Shown here one piece after another: positions 17,160 through 26,685 of a stretch of 64,000 bases of DNA. The notes beneath the pieces were generated by a model. That model was not told the origin of the DNA. It made no database searches and saw only the letters and a list, made by a program, of their open reading frames with translations. Source of the stretch: Paenactinomyces guangxiensis. GTDB taxonomy: Bacteria; Bacillota; Bacilli; Thermoactinomycetales; Thermoactinomycetaceae. The stretch covers positions 23,893 through 87,892 of the forward strand of contig NZ_JAECVR010000019.1 of NCBI RefSeq assembly GCF_016055185.1, read 5' to 3'. The stretch's first letter is position 1, and every line of letters starts with the position of its first letter. The position numbers and the translations under genes are program-made.

Positions 17160-19196
17160 CTATTGAATCGACTTATCTTCATCCTCTTTTTTCGGATACT
17201 CCTTGGAATAATCACGCGGAGAATATTTATCGCGCGTTGGTTCTGCTTCTGCTTCAAAGTTCCCGTCAGAGCCATTTGTATATCTCGGTTCTGCTTTGGC
17301 TTCAGAAGAGCCTTCCTGTTCGTCCGGTTCTGTTTCATTTTTTCCCTGGATATTCACTTTAACATCCTCATGGTTATCGTCTATTTTACCGTTTTCCAAG
17401 AGTTGTTTAATCTGATCTTCATCCAGAGTCTCACGAACCAGCAGGGTTTGGGCAAGGAGTTCCAGCTTATCACGATGCTGGGTGAGCAAGCTTTTCGCGC
17501 GATTATAACTGCTTCGGATCATTTCCTGCATTTCCATATCGATTTCATAAGCCACTTTATCACTGTAATTCTGTTCATGGCCTAAATCGCGGCCGAGGAA
17601 AACTTGACCCTGGGCACGACCATACTGCATCGTTGCCAATTTGTCGCTCATTCCGTACTCGGTGATCATCGCACGTACAATGCTTGTTGCTTTTTCAAAG
17701 TCATTGCTGGCTCCCGTACTGATCTCGCCAAAGATAATCTCTTCGGCCACCCGTCCACCCAGGAGTCCGGTTACCCGGTCCAACAATTCACTCTTGGTGG
17801 CGAGAAAACGGTCTTCCTTTGGAAGCATCATCGCATATCCGCCAGCCTGGCCGCGGGGGACAATTGTTACTTTGTGAACAACATCCGCATTCTCCACGTA
17901 ATATCCGACAATCACATGTCCTGCTTCATGATAGGCCACAATTTTACGCTCTTTTTCACTGATGACACGGCTTTTCTTCTGTGGACCTGCGATCACGCGA
18001 TCAATGGCTTCATCAATCTCTTCCATCGTGATCTGCTTTTTATTTTGACGAGCTGATAAAAGGGCCGCTTCATTCAACAGGTTTTCTAAATCGGCACCTG
18101 AAAAGCCAGTCGTTCTTTGTGCAACAACCCTCAGCTTAACATCATCGGCAAGCGGCTTATTCCGGGCATGTACTTTTAATACCGCTTCTCGTCCTTTAAC
18201 ATCCGGACGATTCACCAGAATCTGGCGGTCGAATCGCCCCGGGCGCAACAGGGCCGGATCAAGGATATCCGGACGGTTGGTTGCCGCCATAATAATGATT
18301 CCCGCATTCGCATCAAAGCCATCCATCTCAACGAGCAGCTGGTTCAGAGTTTGCTCACGTTCATCGTGGCCCCCTCCAAGCCCTGCGCCACGCTGGCGGC
18401 CGACTGCATCGATTTCGTCGATAAAGATAATACAGGGTGCATTTTTCTTCGCTTGTTCAAACAAGTCACGCACACGGGAGGCACCCACTCCGACAAACAT
18501 CTCAACGAAATCAGATCCGCTGATGGAGAAGAACGGCACTTTTGCTTCCCCGGCTACTGCACGGGCCAGCAATGTTTTACCGGTTCCCGGAGGACCCACC
18601 AGAAGAACCCCTTTGGGAATCCGGGCGCCAATGGCAGCATACCGGCGGTTATCCTTAAGGAAATCTACAATTTCTACAAGTTCGGCCTTCTCTTCATCTG
18701 CCCCGGCCACATCGTCAAATGTGACTCTCTTTTTCTCTTCGTTGTACAGCTTCGCTTTGCTTTTTCCGAAGTTCATCACACGGCTTCCGCCGCCCTGGGC
18801 CTGATTCAAGAGAAAGAAGAAAAGAAGAAGGATGATCACAAAGGGGATGATCGATGTAAAAAAGGTCAGCCATACGGAATCGCCTTTGGCTTTCTCAAAA
18901 GTAAATTTAACCCCGGCACTTTCCAAGTCCCTAGTAAGACCCTCGGGGTCGTCCGGTCCCCGAACCACAAATTTCTTGCCCGGCTGGGTCTTTAACTTTC
19001 CTTCAATATGGTATGTCCCTGCTTCAGGCTGCACGGTAATATCGGCTAGCTCTTTTTTCAGGAGTTTTTGCCTGTATTCGTTATAACTTAACTGCACTGT
19101 ATCCGTAGCCGGGTTTGCGATCATATTCACAACCCCGATGGTTACAAGGATGAGGATAATGTATAGTACTCCGTTCCTGAGGAAGAAGTTTTTCAT
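17160..19196 (-). CDS. ftsH: ATP-dependent zinc metalloprotease FtsH
   Basis: FtsH is a hexameric membrane AAA+ protease degrading membrane and regulatory proteins; in B. subtilis it promotes sporulation by removing Spo0E-type phosphatases. The 678-residue protein has a transmembrane segment near 9-25, a short external domain, a second one near 110-132, Walker [12 protein letters not shown] near 204, Walker [12 protein letters not shown], the second region of homology, and the zinc site HEAGH near 424. The last 60 residues are an unusually long, acidic, low-complexity tail ([15 protein letters not shown] and a [10 protein letters not shown] end), making it about 40 residues longer than the B. 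subtilis protein. Confidence 0.97.
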   Translation of the reverse strand: MKNFFLRNGVLYIILILVTIGVVNMIANPATDTVQLSYNEYRQKLLKKELADITVQPEAGTYHIEGKLKTQPGKKFVVRGPDDPEGLTRDLESAGVKFTFEKAKGDSVWLTFFTSIIPFVIILLLFFFLLNQAQGGGSRVMNFGKSKAKLYNEEKKRVTFDDVAGADEEKAELVEIVDFLKDNRRYAAIGARIPKGVLLVGPPGTGKTLLARAVAGEAKVPFFSISGSDFVEMFVGVGASRVRDLFEQAKKNAPCIIFIDEIDAVGRQRGAGLGGGHDEREQTLNQLLVEMDGFDANAGIIIMAATNRPDILDPALLRPGRFDRQILVNRPDVKGREAVLKVHARNKPLADDVKLRVVAQRTTGFSGADLENLLNEAALLSARQNKKQITMEEIDEAIDRVIAGPQKKSRVISEKERKIVAYHEAGHVIVGYYVENADVVHKVTIVPRGQAGGYAMMLPKEDRFLATKSELLDRVTGLLGGRVAEEIIFGEISTGASNDFEKATSIVRAMITEYGMSDKLATMQYGRAQGQVFLGRDLGHEQNYSDKVAYEIDMEMQEMIRSSYNRAKSLLTQHRDKLELLAQTLLVRETLDEDQIKQLLENGKIDDNHEDVKVNIQGKNETEPDEQEGSSEAKAEPRYTNGSDGNFEAEAEPTRDKYSPRDYSKEYPKKEDEDKSIQ

Positions 19197-19225
19197 CCCT
19201 GGCCTCCTCTCAGTCCACTTTTTTC

Positions 19226-19255
19226 ATTGTATCACAGTCCGCGTTTTGATCACAA
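19226..19255 (-). promoter_or_regulatory. Sigma-A promoter of ftsH
   Basis: On the minus strand TTGTGA (19250-19255) and TACAAT (19226-19231) are 18 nt apart, and the -10 is preceded by TGA, giving an extended -10. It lies 30 nt before the ftsH ATG. Confidence 0.6.
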
Positions 19256-19264
19256 TAGACCAAA

Positions 19265-19804
19265 CTATGAACAGTAAACCTCTTCCTTTAACACTCCGAT
19301 ATAAGGGAGGTTCCTGTATTTTTCCGCATAGTCCAGCCCATAGCCCACCACAAACGCATCGGGGATATCAAACCCGCAATAATCAGGCTTTAAGTCAACA
19401 GTGCGACGCGCCGGTTTATTGAGCATCGTCACCACTTTTACAGATGCCGCCTTTCTTCCTTTCAACAAATCGATCAGATAACTGAGCGTCAACCCCGAAT
19501 CAATGATATCTTCAATGATGAGGACGTGCCGGTTTTCAACCGAGGCTTCCAGATCCTTGATAATCCGAACCACGCCGGAGGATTTTGTAGAATTACCATA
19601 GCTGGAGACTGCCATAAAATCCACTTCAAGCGGAATCTCACATTTACGGATCAGATCGGCCATAAACGGGACTGCACCTTTCAGAACACAAACGCATAAG
19701 GGATTCAGATCTTTATAATCAATGGCAATCGCTTTTCCCAGCTCGGCTGCTTTTGCTTCAATTTCCTCCTCCGAAATCAGGATTTCTTGTATATCTTGAT
19801 ACAT
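19265..19804 (-). CDS. hprT: Hypoxanthine phosphoribosyltransferase
   Basis: HprT salvages hypoxanthine and guanine with PRPP. From ATG 19804, with AGGAGG 6 nt upstream, the protein has 179 residues. The PRPP-binding signature [17 protein letters not shown] is near residue 97, and [26 protein letters not shown] shows the base-binding loop. It lies between tilS and ftsH, the conserved bacterial order; in B. subtilis TilS and HprT are known to activate ftsH transcription together. Confidence 0.96.
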   Translation of the reverse strand: MYQDIQEILISEEEIEAKAAELGKAIAIDYKDLNPLCVCVLKGAVPFMADLIRKCEIPLEVDFMAVSSYGNSTKSSGVVRIIKDLEASVENRHVLIIEDIIDSGLTLSYLIDLLKGRKAASVKVVTMLNKPARRTVDLKPDYCGFDIPDAFVVGYGLDYAEKYRNLPYIGVLKEEVYCS

Positions 19805-19855
19805 TTGCAACCTCCTAAATACATGTTCCCATATCGTAAACAGAGTGAACCGGAG

Positions 19856-21271
19856 TCAATCTGTATACCATAAGCAGTACAGAAAATGCTTTGTCTCTGG
19901 TGTAACAATAGCCTTATTGGAACGCCGTACACCCGGAACCCAAATAATATCTTCATCCGCAGTCACAATGGGATAAGAGTCCCGGGACTGCCTCGGTATC
20001 TTCGCGTCAATGAACAAGTTTTTCAGCTTTTTTGTCCCGTTCAGACCATAGCATGTCATGCGGTCTCCCGGCCTGCGTGAACGAACCAACAACGGCGGCC
20101 GGATTTTCTCCGCATCAAATACGGTCCAGTCCCGGCAAGGCTGCAAAGAATGGATAGGCTGATCGGAAACAATTATCTCTATTCTACCCACAAAACCGGG
20201 AAGTGAAGTCACTCCCGGGACTGAAAGAACAACGGGCTCAGCACCTGCTTTTTCTTGCTTCTGTCCATTTGCCCGACCTAAAACCTTGATCCGAAGAAGC
20301 TGGTACTCCCGTTCAACTTTGATTCTCCCGGGAAGATCAATCGAGACCGAAGGGTTTTTATGTATAGAAACCTTTCTCACTTGTTCGATTGAGTCAAGCG
20401 TCGCCTCACTTGTTCCTTGTCTCAAAAGACAACTTAATATTAGTTTAACTATCCTTCTTTGTAAAGCAACCGGGAAGTGAAGAAAACTTGACACATCAAG
20501 CGTTATACTTGAATCGCTCTTCTTTACCAGAATTTCCTTAAAGGCATCCTGTACCAGTTGATCCCACACTTTTTCTTCTTCACGAACCACTTCACTCAAC
20601 TGTAATATAGCCTCTTTCACTTGTGGATTATAAGTGGTGAGCATTGGAATCAACTGCAGGCGAACCTGGTTTCGCGTATATGTAAGAGAAAGATTGCTCT
20701 GGTCGAACCGCGGATGAAGGTCTCTCTCGGCACAATAACTTTCAATTTCCTGTCTCGAGATGCCGAGGAGGGGCCGAATTAGCTGAATGCCGTTCCAACT
20801 TCTCACCCGATCCATTCCCTTTAACCCGGCCACTCCCGTGCCGCGAATGAATCGCATCAGAATGGTTTCTGCCTGGTCATCAGCATGATGGGCTAAAGCT
20901 AACTTATCTGCGTTAAAGCTTTCCGCGGCATTTTGAAAGGCTTCATAACGCAACCTTCTGGCTGTCGCTTGCTTATTTCCTCCCCCGGCGGCGATAACAC
21001 CAGAGACATCCACTCTTTCAATCCGGCAGGGAATATTCCACTTTTCACAACAATCTTCCACATAATGGGCATCCTCATCACTCTCTTTGCCGCGCAGTTG
21101 ATGGTTAACGTGAATGACAAAAAGGCTCCACCCATAGTCGGGACTTAGTTGGTGGAGCCCATGTAGCAAAGCGATGGAGTCGGGTCCCCCCGAAACCCCT
21201 ACCAGCACTGTTTCGCCTTGTTTGAGCAGTTGATGCTGTTCAATTTCTTGTTTGAGCAGTTCGAGAAACAC
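19856..21271 (-). CDS. tilS: tRNA(Ile)-lysidine synthetase
   Basis: TilS converts the C34 of tRNA-Ile(CAU) to lysidine, so that it reads AUA. From GTG 21271 the protein has 471 residues, the B. subtilis length. The PP-loop SGGPDS is near residue 26, and LAHHADDQAETILMRFIRGTGVAGLKGM near 125. The C-terminal half carries the substrate-binding domain ending in RRSNKAIVTPETKHFLY. The frame stays open 83 codons further upstream, but those residues are the antisense of mobile element copy B and a GGGAAG site precedes the GTG, so the extension is not counted. Confidence 0.94.
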   Translation of the reverse strand: MFLELLKQEIEQHQLLKQGETVLVGVSGGPDSIALLHGLHQLSPDYGWSLFVIHVNHQLRGKESDEDAHYVEDCCEKWNIPCRIERVDVSGVIAAGGGNKQATARRLRYEAFQNAAESFNADKLALAHHADDQAETILMRFIRGTGVAGLKGMDRVRSWNGIQLIRPLLGISRQEIESYCAERDLHPRFDQSNLSLTYTRNQVRLQLIPMLTTYNPQVKEAILQLSEVVREEEKVWDQLVQDAFKEILVKKSDSSITLDVSSFLHFPVALQRRIVKLILSCLLRQGTSEATLDSIEQVRKVSIHKNPSVSIDLPGRIKVEREYQLLRIKVLGRANGQKQEKAGAEPVVLSVPGVTSLPGFVGRIEIIVSDQPIHSLQPCRDWTVFDAEKIRPPLLVRSRRPGDRMTCYGLNGTKKLKNLFIDAKIPRQSRDSYPIVTADEDIIWVPGVRRSNKAIVTPETKHFLYCLWYTD

Positions 21272-21394
21272 TTGATTTCTTCCCTTCGACAGGTAAAAAA
21301 AACAGAAGAACTCCCTGAGACAATTCAGGAATTTTCTTTTTCTCATCTTATTCCTTTTTCGGATGAGAAGCAAACTTTCTTTACAGCAAATGTC

Positions 21395-21630
21395 GGTTCT
21401 AGTGGCGAACAAATCTCTCCCACTGGGTAAAATCATGAGAGTGAGTGAAAAAGAACTAGAACGCTGGTAGCAGGCGTTCCGCCGTTGTGGGTACATGCAA
21501 CATGAGTTGTAGAACTGCATGGGATGGGCTGATGAGACAGCCCTTAGCTTGGGAGTTGCACAAAGCAGAAATGGATTGAGTGTGCTAACTACCCAAGAAT
21601 CCCACGCTTTTCAAGCTTGCGGAGTCTCAA
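21395..21630 (+). mobile_element. 236-bp IS200/IS605-like element, copy B
   Basis: This is the second copy of the 236-bp repeat seen at 8091-8326, here in plus orientation between tilS and spoIIE. It runs from GGTTCTAGTGGCGAAC to the hairpin end TCCCACGCTTTTCAAGCTTGCGGAGTCTCAA. The terminal hairpin differs from copy A by a few bases, which argues for sequence drift with retained pairing. No transposase gene is present. Its right end overlaps the last codon of spoIIE and provides that gene's stop (21627-21629). Confidence 0.6.
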
Positions 21631-24095
21631 ACAATGGCTTGTGAACGTTCGATCCGGCGCATTCCCGGCAGGCGAATGGTTGACCATTCCGGAGAATGGC
21701 GCTCAATCTTGGAGACAACCACCGTCATGTCATCATCAATCCTGCCCCCGTGATAACGGACCGCTTTTTCTAAAAGACAATCGGCAAAGTCCTGGGGATC
21801 TTTCGTGTCAATTTCGCCAATCAAACGGCACATAAAAGCATCTTTGTTAAAAGCGTGGCGGGGAGAGTCATAAATGCCGTCTGAGACCATAATAATGAGA
21901 TCACCCGGTTGCAATTTCATTTCAATCGGTTCAATTTCAATTTCATTCAAAATTCCGATCGGAGGATTGGAGGCAGTTAATGTGAATACATCTTTCCCGC
22001 GCTTGATAAAACCGGGGGTCGATCCGATCTTCATAAACCGTCCCTCTGCGGTATTAAGGTCTACCATCGCCAGATCGATAGTCGCAAACATTTCATCTGT
22101 TGAACGCAGGCTGAGAATGGAATTAACCGTATCGACTGCCCTTTCTTCGCTCATCCCTGCCTGCAAGAGGCGCCCTAACAGTTTTAGAGCTGCATGGCTC
22201 TCCTCCTGAGCGCGCTGCCCATTTCCCATCCCGTCACTCAAAGCAACCGCATATTTACCTGTGCCCAGATTCATATAACAATAACTGTCTCCGGAAACAA
22301 ATCCCCCGCCCTTTGCGGCTGTAGCTGCTCCTGTTTTTAATTCGTAGCGCTGTGCCGAACCCAGAGTAATAACGGCACCCGTAGAGCGGCCTTTTACTTC
22401 TTTGCGGTACACAGCAATCGGTTCGCCCAGGATTTCAGTAAGCAACGGAGCGACCAGCTTTTTACATTCATCCAGGCCGTCCCTGTGTGGCATCGTCACT
22501 TCCAGCTCTACTTTCCCTTCTTCCAGATTGATAATATCAACCCGTTGAATGGACAGTCCCAATTCTTCCAACGCTTCATGAATCTGGTCTTCCTGGGCAG
22601 TTAACACCTGAGTTTCGTGACGGATATCACCCGACAGTTTTGACATCACTTCGGCCAGGCCGGTTAATTGATCAGAAACAAGCCGGCGTGATTCTTTCAT
22701 CTTCTCCTTCCAGAACATACTTTGTTCATAGAAAGAATATTGTTCCTGAATTGTTTCCATTACTTTTTCGCTACGAATACAGTAGCTTGCCCAGGATGGC
22801 GGAACCCGGACCGGAGCCGCTGTACCCTCTGTTTCTACCAGAGCCATTAAATGGGTGATTCCCTGATAGGTATTTACCACATTTTGCTCCCAACAATGTT
22901 GGTATCTGCTGCATCCAAGACAGGATTGATTCATCACTTCAGAGATAAAATGATGAACCTGATCCTCATCCTCTCTTCGCTGTTTGCTGGTATCTTCGCG
23001 AAAACTGAATGCCAGCTCTTGAAACAGCTCTGTAAATTGTTCTACCTTGGCCGCGGTGACATCTCGCAACCGCCGGATATAATCCTGATGGGCAGCCTGG
23101 TTTTCCAATGTCCCGGGCACAAAACGCGAGACAGCTTTAAAAACTTGCTCCGGAGTCAGCAAAAAGAGGAGCAGAGCAATGACAGATTCCTGTAAAGACA
23201 ACCACATCGCCGGAGTTCCGCCATCATATAGAGTTAAGATGGCAGAGCCCAGCATAAAACCAAGCGCAACTCCCACCCGCCGTCCTTCTTTAAAAAGTCC
23301 GGCAAGCAAACCGGCGAAAGCGAGCAGGCTGATCTGCAACATGGCTTTTGTATTGGAGAGAGAAAGAATCATCCCTGTAACAACACCCATGGATGAACCG
23401 AGCATCGCGCCCCCTACCAGGGACAAAACGAGGATCAGATAGCGGGAAAAAATATGAATAACAGATAAATCCCATATTTCCCACCCCATCATTCCCGTCA
23501 TCACCGAGCCGATGAGAATGACCAGGCAGACCACTTCCTCATGCCTGATACCAATCCGTTTTTTCTTAACTGTAAATAGCGACAGGGAATGAAGGAAGAT
23601 AAAAGTGAGAATAAAGCTCAGTAAAACATCTACCCCGGCGACCATTCCTTTGTACAGGGTCCAGCCATCGATCCATAAGCGGACCAGTTGGCTCCCGGCA
23701 CTGCTGATGCCTACCACAAAAGGGGTGTAGTTCAATTGACCCTTACCCATCCACCCGGCTAATTTTTGAATCATGAGCAATATAACAAGACTTCCGGACA
23801 CTTTCATCATATGCATCATATCCAGACTGGCGGCACCTGCGATCAAAGAAATGATCACCACCGGCCACTGCTTTCGGGCCAAATGAAAGGCTACAGCCAG
23901 ATAGGCGATTGCAAACGGAGAGACAGTATCAAGGATCGTCGCCCGGCCCAGTAAGAACCCAATCACCAGCACAGGTAGGTTCCACATATGGACAAACCGG
24001 TACATCCATCGTTTTTGGCGGCTCCGATCCCATCCCAGCCATTTTTCCAGCGGACGAATGAACCAATTTTTCATTTTTTGCGTACCTAATTGCAT
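21627..24095 (-). CDS. spoIIE: Stage II sporulation protein E, PP2C phosphatase
   Basis: SpoIIE dephosphorylates SpoIIAA-P to release sigma-F in the forespore and interacts with FtsZ at the polar septum. With the start at ATG 24095, which has GGGGTGG nearby, it has about 822 residues. The first 320 residues hold some ten hydrophobic segments (VLVIGFLLGRATILDTVSPFA and others), then a helical FtsZ-associating region, then a PP2C domain with ALSDGMGNGQRAQEES, IIMVSDGIYDSPRH and DDDMTVVVSKIE, keeping the metal-binding aspartates. The stop codon TGA is contributed by the end of mobile element copy B, so the natural C-terminus may have been replaced. A Spo0A-type promoter lies upstream. Confidence 0.96.
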   Translation of the reverse strand: MQLGTQKMKNWFIRPLEKWLGWDRSRQKRWMYRFVHMWNLPVLVIGFLLGRATILDTVSPFAIAYLAVAFHLARKQWPVVIISLIAGAASLDMMHMMKVSGSLVILLMIQKLAGWMGKGQLNYTPFVVGISSAGSQLVRLWIDGWTLYKGMVAGVDVLLSFILTFIFLHSLSLFTVKKKRIGIRHEEVVCLVILIGSVMTGMMGWEIWDLSVIHIFSRYLILVLSLVGGAMLGSSMGVVTGMILSLSNTKAMLQISLLAFAGLLAGLFKEGRRVGVALGFMLGSAILTLYDGGTPAMWLSLQESVIALLLFLLTPEQVFKAVSRFVPGTLENQAAHQDYIRRLRDVTAAKVEQFTELFQELAFSFREDTSKQRREDEDQVHHFISEVMNQSCLGCSRYQHCWEQNVVNTYQGITHLMALVETEGTAAPVRVPPSWASYCIRSEKVMETIQEQYSFYEQSMFWKEKMKESRRLVSDQLTGLAEVMSKLSGDIRHETQVLTAQEDQIHEALEELGLSIQRVDIINLEEGKVELEVTMPHRDGLDECKKLVAPLLTEILGEPIAVYRKEVKGRSTGAVITLGSAQRYELKTGAATAAKGGGFVSGDSYCYMNLGTGKYAVALSDGMGNGQRAQEESHAALKLLGRLLQAGMSEERAVDTVNSILSLRSTDEMFATIDLAMVDLNTAEGRFMKIGSTPGFIKRGKDVFTLTASNPPIGILNEIEIEPIEMKLQPGDLIIMVSDGIYDSPRHAFNKDAFMCRLIGEIDTKDPQDFADCLLEKAVRYHGGRIDDDMTVVVSKIERHSPEWSTIRLPGMRRIERSQAIV

Positions 24096-24127
24096 CCTTG
24101 CCACCCCATTTTTCTTTTGTGGCACTC

Positions 24128-24193
24128 ATTATAGCGGGCAGCAAGGCAGAAAGTTTGTCAGATTGGCTGAACAGGAAAAAAAATTTTACGACA
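24128..24193 (-). promoter_or_regulatory. Spo0A-activated sigma-A promoter of spoIIE
   Basis: TATAAT (24128-24133) and CTGACA (24156-24161) are 22 nt apart on the minus strand. This long spacing is known from the Spo0A-activated spoIIG and spoIIE promoters of B. subtilis. A box TGTCGTA at 24187-24193 (6 of 7 to TGTCGAA) lies upstream, and TGACAAA at 24154-24160 overlaps the -35. Confidence 0.6.
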
Positions 24194-24252
24194 TTTTTTC
24201 AAATTGGCTTTTTGCCGTGAATACGAAGGCGGGGTGCTGGTATACAAACAAA

Positions 24253-24281
24253 CGTGCCCCCTCTTAATTGGAGGGGGCACG
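24253..24281 (-). terminator. Strong hairpin terminator behind the DUF402 gene
   Basis: A perfect 12-bp stem CGTGCCCCCTCC.../...GAGGGGGCACG with a short loop is followed on the minus strand by TTTGTTTGT. Confidence 0.75.
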
Positions 24282-24404
24282 CTCAATTCACGTCTACCCA
24301 TGTCGTTTTTCATCAGAAATGCAACTGCATCGACAAAACTTCTAAAGACACAACAGCTGATTATCCAGTGGATGTCGAACCGGGAATGGCTCTGACCGGA
24401 AAAA

Positions 24405-24875
24405 CTAGTCAGGTAGAGGATACATCTTGGCTTCATGAATAAAAGAGGGGATCAGCTTGCGCTCGGTCTGAAGGCGAATCATTTGATCCAGCGTCCGCAG
24501 GGCATGAACTTGTTGCCGGCGTTTGATTTGTCCTTTTTCCACGGAATCGGCAAACTCATCCACATCGATCAGATGATAATGGCCGTCCGGGTCGATAATC
24601 AGGTCAAACAGCAGGTCAATCATCACATAACGCAAACGCCCAACCTGGTGCATCTCCATGACATCACAATAGTAATAGAGGAATTCCCCGGACCGGGCAA
24701 ATACCTTGGAAATGGTATACCCTTTCCGCACAAAATAGTAGGTAAGGAAAATCCTCTTCCCGTCAGGGTTGGCATACTGAGTAGCGAAGCAGTGTCGTCC
24801 ACGCCAATCACGTACCAATTCGGTATATGTCTTATTTATTGTTGTAAATTTAATTTTTTTAATGACGACATCCAC
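24405..24875 (-). CDS. DUF402 family protein
   Basis: This 156-residue protein matches the DUF402 beta-barrel fold by its core: YYYCDVMEMHQV, then YVMIDLLFDLIIDPDGHYHLIDVDEF, where the repeated acidic residues are those that bind metal in the nucleoside di/triphosphatase (Ntdp) branch of the family. The N-terminal part holds FATQYANPDGKRIFLTYYF. The start is GTG at 24875 with GGGAGTGG before it. It lies between spoIIE and the tRNA-Met genes, in the interval that in B. subtilis holds yabS and yabT. Phosphatase activity is possible but not shown; it may instead bind RNA. Confidence 0.75.
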   Translation of the reverse strand: MDVVIKKIKFTTINKTYTELVRDWRGRHCFATQYANPDGKRIFLTYYFVRKGYTISKVFARSGEFLYYYCDVMEMHQVGRLRYVMIDLLFDLIIDPDGHYHLIDVDEFADSVEKGQIKRRQQVHALRTLDQMIRLQTERKLIPSFIHEAKMYPLPD

Positions 24876-24939
24876 ACAACCACTCCCACATTCCCCCGAT
24901 GCTTTTCGTTATGTGCTCTTCTCAGGGAAATTCCATAAA

Positions 24940-24983
24940 AAAAAGGCGATTATCCGCCCTGTGACGAGGGCTGTCCTTCGCCT
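24940..24983 (-). terminator. Terminator of the tRNA-Met operon
   Basis: AGGCGA...TCGCCT arms with an inner GCCCT/AGGGC stem are followed on the minus strand by a nine-T run. Confidence 0.85.
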
Positions 24984-24998
24984 TCTCCTCTCTCCGTT

Positions 24999-25075
24999 TG
25001 GTAGCGGCGGAGGGCCTCGAACCCCCGACCTTACGGGTATGAACCGTACGCTCTAGCCAGCTGAGCTACGCCGCC
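24999..25075 (-). tRNA. tRNA-Met (elongator, anticodon CAT)
   Basis: The minus strand folds into a full cloverleaf starting GGCGGCGTAGCTCAG with anticodon loop TTCATAC (CAT), a GGTTCGA T-arm and an encoded CCA. It is nearly identical to the elongator tRNA-Met recalled from B. subtilis. It lies 9 nt behind the initiator tRNA and shares its promoter. Confidence 0.95.
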
Positions 25076-25084
25076 TCATTTCAC

Positions 25085-25160
<76 letters not shown>

Positions 25161-25201
25161 TTATTGTTGCCATTTCACCGCCGTCGCTGCGAACAAAACC
25201 T

Positions 25202-25230
25202 ATTATATAGGCTATCCGCAGCGATGTCAA
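25202..25230 (-). promoter_or_regulatory. Consensus sigma-A promoter of the tRNA-Met operon
   Basis: On the minus strand TTGACA (25225-25230) and TATAAT (25202-25207) are both perfect and 17 nt apart, placing transcription start about 34 nt before the initiator tRNA. Confidence 0.9.
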
Positions 25231-25249
25231 GCGATGAAATAAAAGTTTT

Positions 25250-26542
25250 TTATCGAGGGATTCCCCGTGATGGGTAGAGGAGATATTTCTTGCGCAAGGC
25301 CAAGAATTCCTTCAGTTCCTGAGACCATCCCCGGACAATTTCTTTCGCGGAAAGGCCCTGGTCGATTTGCTTTCTCACCCGGTCCGTTCCTGTTAATTTA
25401 TCCATCCAGTAAGGCTCCTTGGATTCCCGCCATGCAAATTTGTCAGGATATAGCTTTTTTGTCTTTTCAATGATGGTAAGCCCGGTCAAAATGGGGTCAA
25501 ACTTGTCCGGTTCCTCAACGTAAACCTGAATCCCCCCGACAGCCGTGTTTTGGTACTTGGAAAATGTCGGAGTAAAATAAGCTTCACGGAAAGAAACACC
25601 GGGCAGGCCAGCTTTGTTTAGTTCTTCAGCCAGTTTCCATCCCTCAATATAGGGAGCCCCGATCAGTTCAAAAGGCCGTGTTGTCCCTCTTCCCTCCGAC
25701 AGGTTGGTCGCTTCAATCAAACCCGTTCCCGGGTATACTTTAGCTGTATCAGGGGTGGGCATATTCGGGGAAGGCAATACCCACGGGAGGCCTGTTTCCT
25801 CAAACATCTGGTGGCGAACCCAGCCTTTGACCTTGACAACTTGCAATTCTGCTTTCTTCTTGCCTGCTTTCGGAAAAAACTCTTCATTAAACAGTTTGGC
25901 CAATTCTCCAACAGTCATTCCGTGGCGTTGCGGAATCGGGAACAACCCCACAAACGAGCTGTACTCTTCCTCCAGCACAGGCCCTTCTACCTTTACCCCG
26001 CCGATCGGATTGGGGCGGTCGAGCACGATAAAGGGTTTATCGGCGATAGCGGCTGCTTCCATGGCATATGCCATCGTGTAGATGTAAGTATAAAAGCGGG
26101 TTCCCACATCTTGAATATCAAAAACAAGTACATCGACATCTTTAAAGAGAGGAACCATGTCGGCCGGTTGTTTTCCATAAAGATTAACAAGCGGCAATCC
26201 CGTCTTGGGATCAATGAGAGTACCAGGTAATTCCCCCGCCTGTTCCGTTCCGCGTACTCCGTGTTCCGGTCCGAACACTTGCGTCACTTGAATTCCTTTC
26301 TCTAACATCGCATCCAGAGCATGTTGATAGTCACTGGTGATTCCGGTCGGGTTGGTGATTAATCCCACACGTTTCCCTTTCAGCTGGTCCGGATTTTGCA
26401 GCAGCACTTCCAAACCGGTCATGACACGGGGTTTTTTCTTAGGATAATGAGCGGTTTCACCGTTTGCAAAATTATAGCCTATAAAACTGAAAGTGAAGAG
26501 AAAGATCATCATCAATACCAGCCATCGATTGCGATTCACCAC
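25250..26542 (-). CDS. namZ: Exo-beta-N-acetylmuramidase NamZ (DUF1343)
   Basis: NamZ-type enzymes release N-acetylmuramic acid from the non-reducing end of peptidoglycan fragments; the B. subtilis homologue was YbbC. The 430-residue protein has a signal peptide (WLVLMMIFLFTFSFIGYNFANG) so it is exported. The family core is visible as GKRVGLITNPTGIT, QVFGPEHGVRGTEQAG near residue 90, VDVLVFDIQDVGTRFYTYIYTM and FIVLDRPNPIGG, followed by EGRGTTRPFELIGAPYI. Gly-rich and acidic residues of the active cleft are kept. It lies between divIC and the tRNA genes and is not part of the B. subtilis order there, so it was inserted. It probably serves muropeptide recycling. Confidence 0.88.
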   Translation of the reverse strand: MVNRNRWLVLMMIFLFTFSFIGYNFANGETAHYPKKKPRVMTGLEVLLQNPDQLKGKRVGLITNPTGITSDYQHALDAMLEKGIQVTQVFGPEHGVRGTEQAGELPGTLIDPKTGLPLVNLYGKQPADMVPLFKDVDVLVFDIQDVGTRFYTYIYTMAYAMEAAAIADKPFIVLDRPNPIGGVKVEGPVLEEEYSSFVGLFPIPQRHGMTVGELAKLFNEEFFPKAGKKKAELQVVKVKGWVRHQMFEETGLPWVLPSPNMPTPDTAKVYPGTGLIEATNLSEGRGTTRPFELIGAPYIEGWKLAEELNKAGLPGVSFREAYFTPTFSKYQNTAVGGIQVYVEEPDKFDPILTGLTIIEKTKKLYPDKFAWRESKEPYWMDKLTGTDRVRKQIDQGLSAKEIVRGWSQELKEFLALRKKYLLYPSRGIPR

Positions 26543-26643
26543 GATCCCTCCTTTGGATTTGTGAGATTTCCTGGTGACAACAGGGGGGTGGCCCTCTTTA
26601 AGAGGATATAACTACATTCTCCCCACTGCGATGTTTTCCCTGC

Positions 26644-26680
26644 AAAAATAACCTCCGGCTTCCTTGGCACAGAGGTTATT
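26644..26680 (-). terminator. Intrinsic terminator downstream of divIC
   Basis: AATAACCTC/GAGGTTATT arms (26647-26680) with a 16-nt loop, followed on the minus strand by TTTTTGC. Confidence 0.8.
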
Positions 26681-26685
26681 TGCAA

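Noticed and set aside
21272..21520. N-terminal 83-residue extension of TilS.
   Set aside because: It is the antisense of the repeat element; the family start and a ribosome binding site are at 21271.
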